From the NCBI GenBank assembly GCA_030247675.1, contig JAOTRX010000007.1, positions 186,001 to 250,000 on the forward strand: 64,000 bases of DNA. The letters are read 5' to 3'. This DNA comes from Desulforhopalus sp. (lineage in GTDB: Bacteria; Desulfobacterota; Desulfobulbia; Desulfobulbales; Desulfocapsaceae). Shown here in pieces: positions 59,972 through 64,000 of this stretch (its first letter is position 1; each line of letters opens with the position of its first letter). A program made the translations under genes and the position numbers. The notes under the pieces were generated by a model that was given only the letters and a program-made list of their open reading frames with translations, was not told the origin of the DNA and did no database searches.

Positions 59972-62113
59972 ATGTCATGGAAAAATATTTCCATAGGCGG
60001 CAAACTGGCAATCGGCTTCGGTCTAATGTTGCTGTTTCTGTCAATTATCAGCATCTGCAGTTGGTATGGTTTTCAGTCCGTCAATGAGCGGGTTGGCGAG
60101 AGTTTGTATCTATCCGGCGTTAAAGAATTAGCTTTACAAAAGGAAATCGACCATTTGCAATGGCGTGATACAATCTCTGAGATCTTTACTAACACTCAGA
60201 AAAATTCCCTTGATGTTCAGGTCGATGATCATAAATGCAAATTGGGGCTCTGGCTGTATAGCGAGGAGCGCAAAGATGCGGAAAAAAGGATGTCTGGACT
60301 TGCCGGACTGTTACGACAGCTGGAACAGCCGCATAAGGAAATGCACGATTCGGCAAGAGCATTGCAAGAAGCGATCGTCAAGGGTGGGGGCAACAGAGAG
60401 GTATTTCTTCCCGAGTTCAGCAAAATTTTTCAAGAGAAAACCCAACCGAATCTCGGCCTTGTTCGCGACCAGTTGCATGCCGTTATTGCCGAGATCGACA
60501 AGCAACTCGGTGTCAGTAAGGAAGAATTACAGGCCAAAATTGTTTTCCAGAAGATGTTTATTCTCTTCGTCTCACTTGGGGCTCTGGTATTAGGGATTGT
60601 ACTGAGTGTTGTTATCGGTCACGGTATTACCGGTGTTTTGAAAAAGGCGGTACTCTTTGCTGGAAATATAGCCAAAGGTGATCTGACTGAAAAATTCGAG
60701 GTTGAGCGCCGGGATGAATTGGGGGTTCTGGCAGTTGCTCTCAGCACAATATCACAGAATCTCAGTAAGATGATCGGCACTATGAGTGGCGAGGTGGTTG
60801 GGTTGGCCTCTGCCTCGAATGAGTTGACGAGCCTTTCCCACCGGATGTGCAAGGGCGCGACGATGGTGTCCGAGATGTCTACCAGTGTCGCGGCAGCAAC
60901 GGAGGAGATGAGTTCCAACATGAATTCGCTGGCGGCAGCAAGCGAGGAGGCTGCAACCAACGTCAACATTGTCGCCTCGGCTGCTGAAGAAGTATCTTCA
61001 TCAATTGCCGAAGTAGCCGGGAAAACCAGAGAGGCCCGGGGCATTACCGCCGATGCAGTGGCACTGGCCAAAAGTTCATCGGGAAAAGTCGATGCCCTTG
61101 GCCTTGCAGCCAATGAGATAAGCAAGGTAACCCAGGCCATCACTGAGATCTCCGATCAGACCAACCTGCTCGCCCTGAATGCCACCATCGAGGCAGCCCG
61201 GGCCGGGGAGGCCGGCAAAGGCTTTGCCGTTGTCGCCCACGAAATCAAGGAACTGGCAAAACAGACCGCCGCGGCTACCAGCGAGATCAGGGCCAGTATC
61301 GAATCAATTCAAAGCTCTACGTCGGAAACGGTCACCGAGATCCGCCAGATTGCCGAGGTCATTAACAAGGTTGATGACATAGTGGCGGATATTGCCACCT
61401 CGGTAGAAGAACAGAGCGCCACCACCACTGAGATCTCAACAAATGTCCAACAGGCGGCAATGGGAATCAACGAGGTCAACGGTAATGTCGCCCAAAGCTC
61501 AACGGTGTCCTCCTCGGTTGCGGCAGATATCGCCAAGGTCAGCCAGACGGCATTCGAACTTGCCGGCAATGGCAGTGATGTGGAAATCAGCGCCCGGGAT
61601 ATCGAAAAGATCGCCGATTATCTGAAAACCCTTTCCGGTCAGTTCAAAATCAACAGCAAAGATTTGGCGGGCGTCAAGGAACAGGCAACATCAACGGAGG
61701 TAGTTCCCGACCTGATGCGCTGGGATAGCAGTCTGCAGCTGGGGATAGGTCAGATCGACGATCAGCATAAACAGCTGGTCGCGATGATCAACGATCTCCA
61801 CCGAGCCATGAAGCGGCGCCAGACTCTAGAAATAATGGGTGGCATTCTTGAACGATTGGTAAATTATACGGTCTATCATTTTGGAAACGAAGAAAAGCTT
61901 TTTCAGAAACATGGCTACCCCGAATATGAACAGCACAAAAAGATCCATGAAACCCTGGTCGGTAAGGTCATTGAATTCAAATCGAAAATAGATCGGGGCG
62001 ACTCGACCATCTCCATGGAACTTATGGATTTCCTCAAAGATTGGCTGGTCAATCACATCAAAGGGACGGATAAGAAATATGTGCCTTTCTTGCAGGAGAA
62101 AGGGGTGAAGTAA
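59972..62113 (+). CDS. Chemoreceptor with CZB zinc-binding domain and C-terminal hemerythrin
   Basis: A 713-residue chemoreceptor. TM1 is about residues 11-33. The extracytoplasmic part carries a CZB domain: His61 in HLQW, Cys89 in HKCKLGLW, His121 and His125 in PHKEMH. TM2 is about residues 190-213, then HAMP, then the signalling domain ([20 protein letters not shown]). From about residue 582 there is a complete bacteriohemerythrin domain ([41 protein letters not shown]), a di-iron oxygen sensor. AAGGAGA precedes the ATG by 7 bases. It would report zinc or hypochlorous-acid-like signals and oxygen, an aerotaxis role in an anaerobe. Confidence 0.93.
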   Translation: MSWKNISIGGKLAIGFGLMLLFLSIISICSWYGFQSVNERVGESLYLSGVKELALQKEIDHLQWRDTISEIFTNTQKNSLDVQVDDHKCKLGLWLYSEERKDAEKRMSGLAGLLRQLEQPHKEMHDSARALQEAIVKGGGNREVFLPEFSKIFQEKTQPNLGLVRDQLHAVIAEIDKQLGVSKEELQAKIVFQKMFILFVSLGALVLGIVLSVVIGHGITGVLKKAVLFAGNIAKGDLTEKFEVERRDELGVLAVALSTISQNLSKMIGTMSGEVVGLASASNELTSLSHRMCKGATMVSEMSTSVAAATEEMSSNMNSLAAASEEAATNVNIVASAAEEVSSSIAEVAGKTREARGITADAVALAKSSSGKVDALGLAANEISKVTQAITEISDQTNLLALNATIEAARAGEAGKGFAVVAHEIKELAKQTAAATSEIRASIESIQSSTSETVTEIRQIAEVINKVDDIVADIATSVEEQSATTTEISTNVQQAAMGINEVNGNVAQSSTVSSSVAADIAKVSQTAFELAGNGSDVEISARDIEKIADYLKTLSGQFKINSKDLAGVKEQATSTEVVPDLMRWDSSLQLGIGQIDDQHKQLVAMINDLHRAMKRRQTLEIMGGILERLVNYTVYHFGNEEKLFQKHGYPEYEQHKKIHETLVGKVIEFKSKIDRGDSTISMELMDFLKDWLVNHIKGTDKKYVPFLQEKGVK

Positions 62114-62266
62114 AAGACCTGGTAAGACCCAGAGTCGGCAAAGATGAAAGGGCCAAAGGGGACAGAGCAAAAAAAAATTTTCAAATTTAAATTGCTCTTG
62201 CCCCCAAGCCATCTTGCCCTCAAAAATTCTCCAGGCGAATCACGCGACAGTATTTCTCTCTTTCTC

Positions 62267-63184
62267 TTAGTAAATCTCAGAACATCCATCTATACCGACC
62301 AGGAGCGGCGGTTCTTCATCGATTTCACAATAGCTGTAGGGGTCGTTTACTTCAGTGATTGCATTATCATGTATTGCTGTCTGTTCCACGAACCAAAAGA
62401 TATTCCAGCCTACGTTGGCCAGATTGCCCCAGACGGTAAGCAACTGGCCAGGGTTCAGGGTTGCTGCATCCACATGTTCCTCTTCCAGCTCGTCCTCTTT
62501 TGCTGCCTTACCGATATGGCCACCGATAATGGCGCCGAGAACGGCACAAACAATTGCAACGATTATGGCAAGGAGAATGGCAAGCAGGCACAGAATTATT
62601 GTCGCACATCCGATGGCGGCGGCGATTGCCACACCTGCGGCAACTCCGGCTATAGTGCCGAAGCCGAGTCCGATAAACCCACCATTGTGCGCCGAACAAA
62701 CACGCGGATCGTAGTAATAGCACTGGATGACCTCAGAGTTTCGCTCGCCGGCATCGCCGGTACACAGAACGCCGTTTTCGGCTCCTTCTTCCAAACGGTC
62801 CCAGAAGTACGAAGTCACTAGGAGAAAAACGCAGCTATGCCAGGCAAGAAAAGGGAAGATGCCATCGCCTCTCTCGGAAAAACTCCGATGAATGTTAATT
62901 ATCACTCCCGCGGCACAACTCGATGTTCCCGGCATTGGGCTGCATTTCACTCGAGCTTCGTCGTTAAGCAGGATGGCAATGTAAATAAATACCGTCAGGC
63001 CAGCCGCTACCAGGCTTAAAAATGCTCCGACGAAACCAATGCCGGCGATACCGCTCAAAATTATACCGACTGCAAGGCCAACCAATACAGCTTCGACAAA
63101 TGCGACTGATACTGCTCCATATGTACTAAGACCGCCTTCTTCTATTGCGCCACTGCATCTCGGAACTCTATCTATACAGACCAT
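62267..63184 (-). CDS. Membrane protein of unknown function with Cys-bearing loops
   Basis: A 305-residue protein with about five membrane helices, including a Gly/Ala-rich stretch (GFIGLGFGTIAGVAAGVAIAA) that resembles a glycine zipper, and loops with Cys pairs. No family recognised. It lies 4 bases after the next gene upstream, so the two are probably co-transcribed with the last ORF in the window. Composition is less GC-rich than the chemotaxis gene beside it. Confidence 0.6.
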   Translation of the reverse strand: MVCIDRVPRCSGAIEEGGLSTYGAVSVAFVEAVLVGLAVGIILSGIAGIGFVGAFLSLVAAGLTVFIYIAILLNDEARVKCSPMPGTSSCAAGVIINIHRSFSERGDGIFPFLAWHSCVFLLVTSYFWDRLEEGAENGVLCTGDAGERNSEVIQCYYYDPRVCSAHNGGFIGLGFGTIAGVAAGVAIAAAIGCATIILCLLAILLAIIVAIVCAVLGAIIGGHIGKAAKEDELEEEHVDAATLNPGQLLTVWGNLANVGWNIFWFVEQTAIHDNAITEVNDPYSYCEIDEEPPLLVGIDGCSEIY

Positions 63185-63188
63185 ATTT

Positions 63189-63608
63189 TCACCCCCTTAC
63201 TCTTTCGAGTATCGTACAAAGCACGTATCCGAAGAACAACCCGACCAAGACGCCAATAATGATGCCAAGATGGTATGCACCTGACAGATGGGCGATGAGT
63301 ACGGTGAAAAGGCAGATGACCAGGGAGCGCATCAGCATTCCCAGGACAACTGATTGAAATTGCAACCGTAGAAAAATCGTGGCGATACCGACCATCATCA
63401 TCCAGCAGAACAGGGCAAGGATCACAAAGATCCAGAAGACCTCGGGTGGTGTCGGTGTCAAATGAGGTGACCTGACAGACAGGAGGGTAAGGAGGCCTCC
63501 AGCCATTATGCCGATCATCAAGCCGACATTGCCACACGGCCCGAGCTTGTCGAACCAAGCAACCAACCGTGCGTTTAACCCCCGACGTTTAAAGGCAAGC
63601 TGTCTCAT
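63189..63608 (-). CDS. Small membrane protein of unknown function
   Basis: A 139-residue protein with four predicted helices and a basic N terminus (MRQLAFKRRGLNARL). The stop is 4 bases before the next gene, and the ATG overlaps the previous stop in ATGA form, so translation is coupled with both neighbours. No family recognised. Confidence 0.6.
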   Translation of the reverse strand: MRQLAFKRRGLNARLVAWFDKLGPCGNVGLMIGIMAGGLLTLLSVRSPHLTPTPPEVFWIFVILALFCWMMMVGIATIFLRLQFQSVVLGMLMRSLVICLFTVLIAHLSGAYHLGIIIGVLVGLFFGYVLCTILERVRG

Positions 63609-64000
63609 GAGTCAATCCTCGCAATTATGGTTGCACCCCCCAGGAGGCTGCCACCGTTGTAGGTAGCGATCACCGTGACGGGCAGTTTGCCGGGTGTGTC
63701 ATCTGATTCATGGATTTCGTCAGGGACAGTGACATCCAACCGGACAATCTTTTCTTCCAGGGGACCAAATACATAGTGGTCCCAGCTGATAGTTGCAGTT
63801 AATGGGCCGGGTTTGACCTGCAGGTCTATGCGTCTTGTGGCGCTGGGGTGTGGATTGCGGATGGGGATGTCCACAGAAAAATGCCGCCCGGCAAGGCTGG
63901 TCTGGCGGCCATCAATACACTGAAAGCCCGTGTTGTTGATGGGTTCGGTGTCGTAGGGGTGTTCGGTCTTTACCATAACGCTGAGCCGTTGCGGGGAATC
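63605..64000 (-). CDS. Unidentified protein, probably cut by window edge
   Basis: The frame is open from the right window edge to a stop at 63605. It contains IPIRNPHPSATRRIDLQVKPG and LPVTVIATYNGGSLLGGA, which suggest an immunoglobulin-like or adhesin-type beta-sandwich, but this is only a pattern. There is an ATG at 63976, though the upstream codons stay open (reading DSPQRLSV), so the true start may lie outside. First of three overlapping genes of unknown function. Confidence 0.5.
   Translation of the reverse strand, partial: DSPQRLSVMVKTEHPYDTEPINNTGFQCIDGRQTSLAGRHFSVDIPIRNPHPSATRRIDLQVKPGPLTATISWDHYVFGPLEEKIVRLDVTVPDEIHESDDTPGKLPVTVIATYNGGSLLGGATIIARIDS

Noticed and set aside
1..64000. 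CRISPR arrays, insertion sequences, rRNA genes and prophage
   Set aside because: No regularly spaced repeats, transposase or integrase motifs, or rRNA blocks were seen by eye.

Overview
The window looks like chromosomal DNA from a Gram-negative, probably anaerobic bacterium. The most likely group is Desulfobacterota, near Desulfobulbales. This is inferred from gene content: lipoproteins, an omptin, LolA and MMPL export genes; many radical-SAM enzymes; an FmdE-type protein next to a DUF362 ferredoxin; a hemerythrin/CZB chemoreceptor; and a cluster resembling one I recall from Desulfotalea psychrophila. There is no rRNA gene to confirm it.

Layout. 1-18.4 kb is ordinary core metabolism: metX (cut by the window edge) and metY, a TPR protein, glycogen phosphorylase, tRNA-Cys, rnc, an Elp3-like radical SAM protein, an ABC-F ATPase, a membrane protein, a TIGR01777 epimerase, an omptin, ppk1 divergent from a CHAD protein, a ParA-like ATPase and an untracked 28-residue Lys/Cys-rich small protein. 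18.45-50.4 kb is one large lipid/polyketide-type gene cluster. 50.4-59.7 kb holds a PilZ protein, a lipoprotein, a TPR protein, dsdA, an EamA transporter, a chemoreceptor with a Cys-rich insert, FmdE and DUF362-ferredoxin. 60-64 kb has a CZB/hemerythrin chemoreceptor and three unrecognised genes, the last cut by the window edge.

The cluster is the centre of interest. It is transcribed outward from a divergent region at 41.2-41.4 kb that carries two copies of an 11-bp repeat. It holds nearly the whole aryl-polyene (APE) toolkit: three stand-alone ketosynthases plus a fused ketosynthase/chain-length factor, four acyl carrier proteins, one ketoreductase, four FabZ-like half-dehydratases that split into His-type and Glu-type, two thioesterases, an acyl-AMP ligase, LpxL- and PlsC-like acyltransferases, two GT2 glycosyltransferases, and LolA, MMPL exporter and DUF3261 lipoprotein. 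To this it adds an aromatic amino acid ammonia-lyase, a stand-alone PKS-type dehydratase, a fused FakA/FakB-like fatty-acid kinase and six radical-SAM enzymes (three B12-binding, one SPASM, two tandem paralogues with a shared extra Cys pattern).

Working model (inference): the lyase makes a cinnamate or coumarate starter, the ligase loads it on an ACP, the KS/KR/DH set extends it into a conjugated polyene (no enoyl reductase is present), the radical-SAM enzymes methylate or cyclise the chain, and acyltransferases, glycosyltransferases and the LolA/MMPL/lipoprotein set mount the product in the outer membrane. It combines features of flexirubin/APE clusters and of the radical-SAM-rich clusters proposed for ladderane lipids, without DarA/DarB-like or phytoene-desaturase-like genes inside the window.
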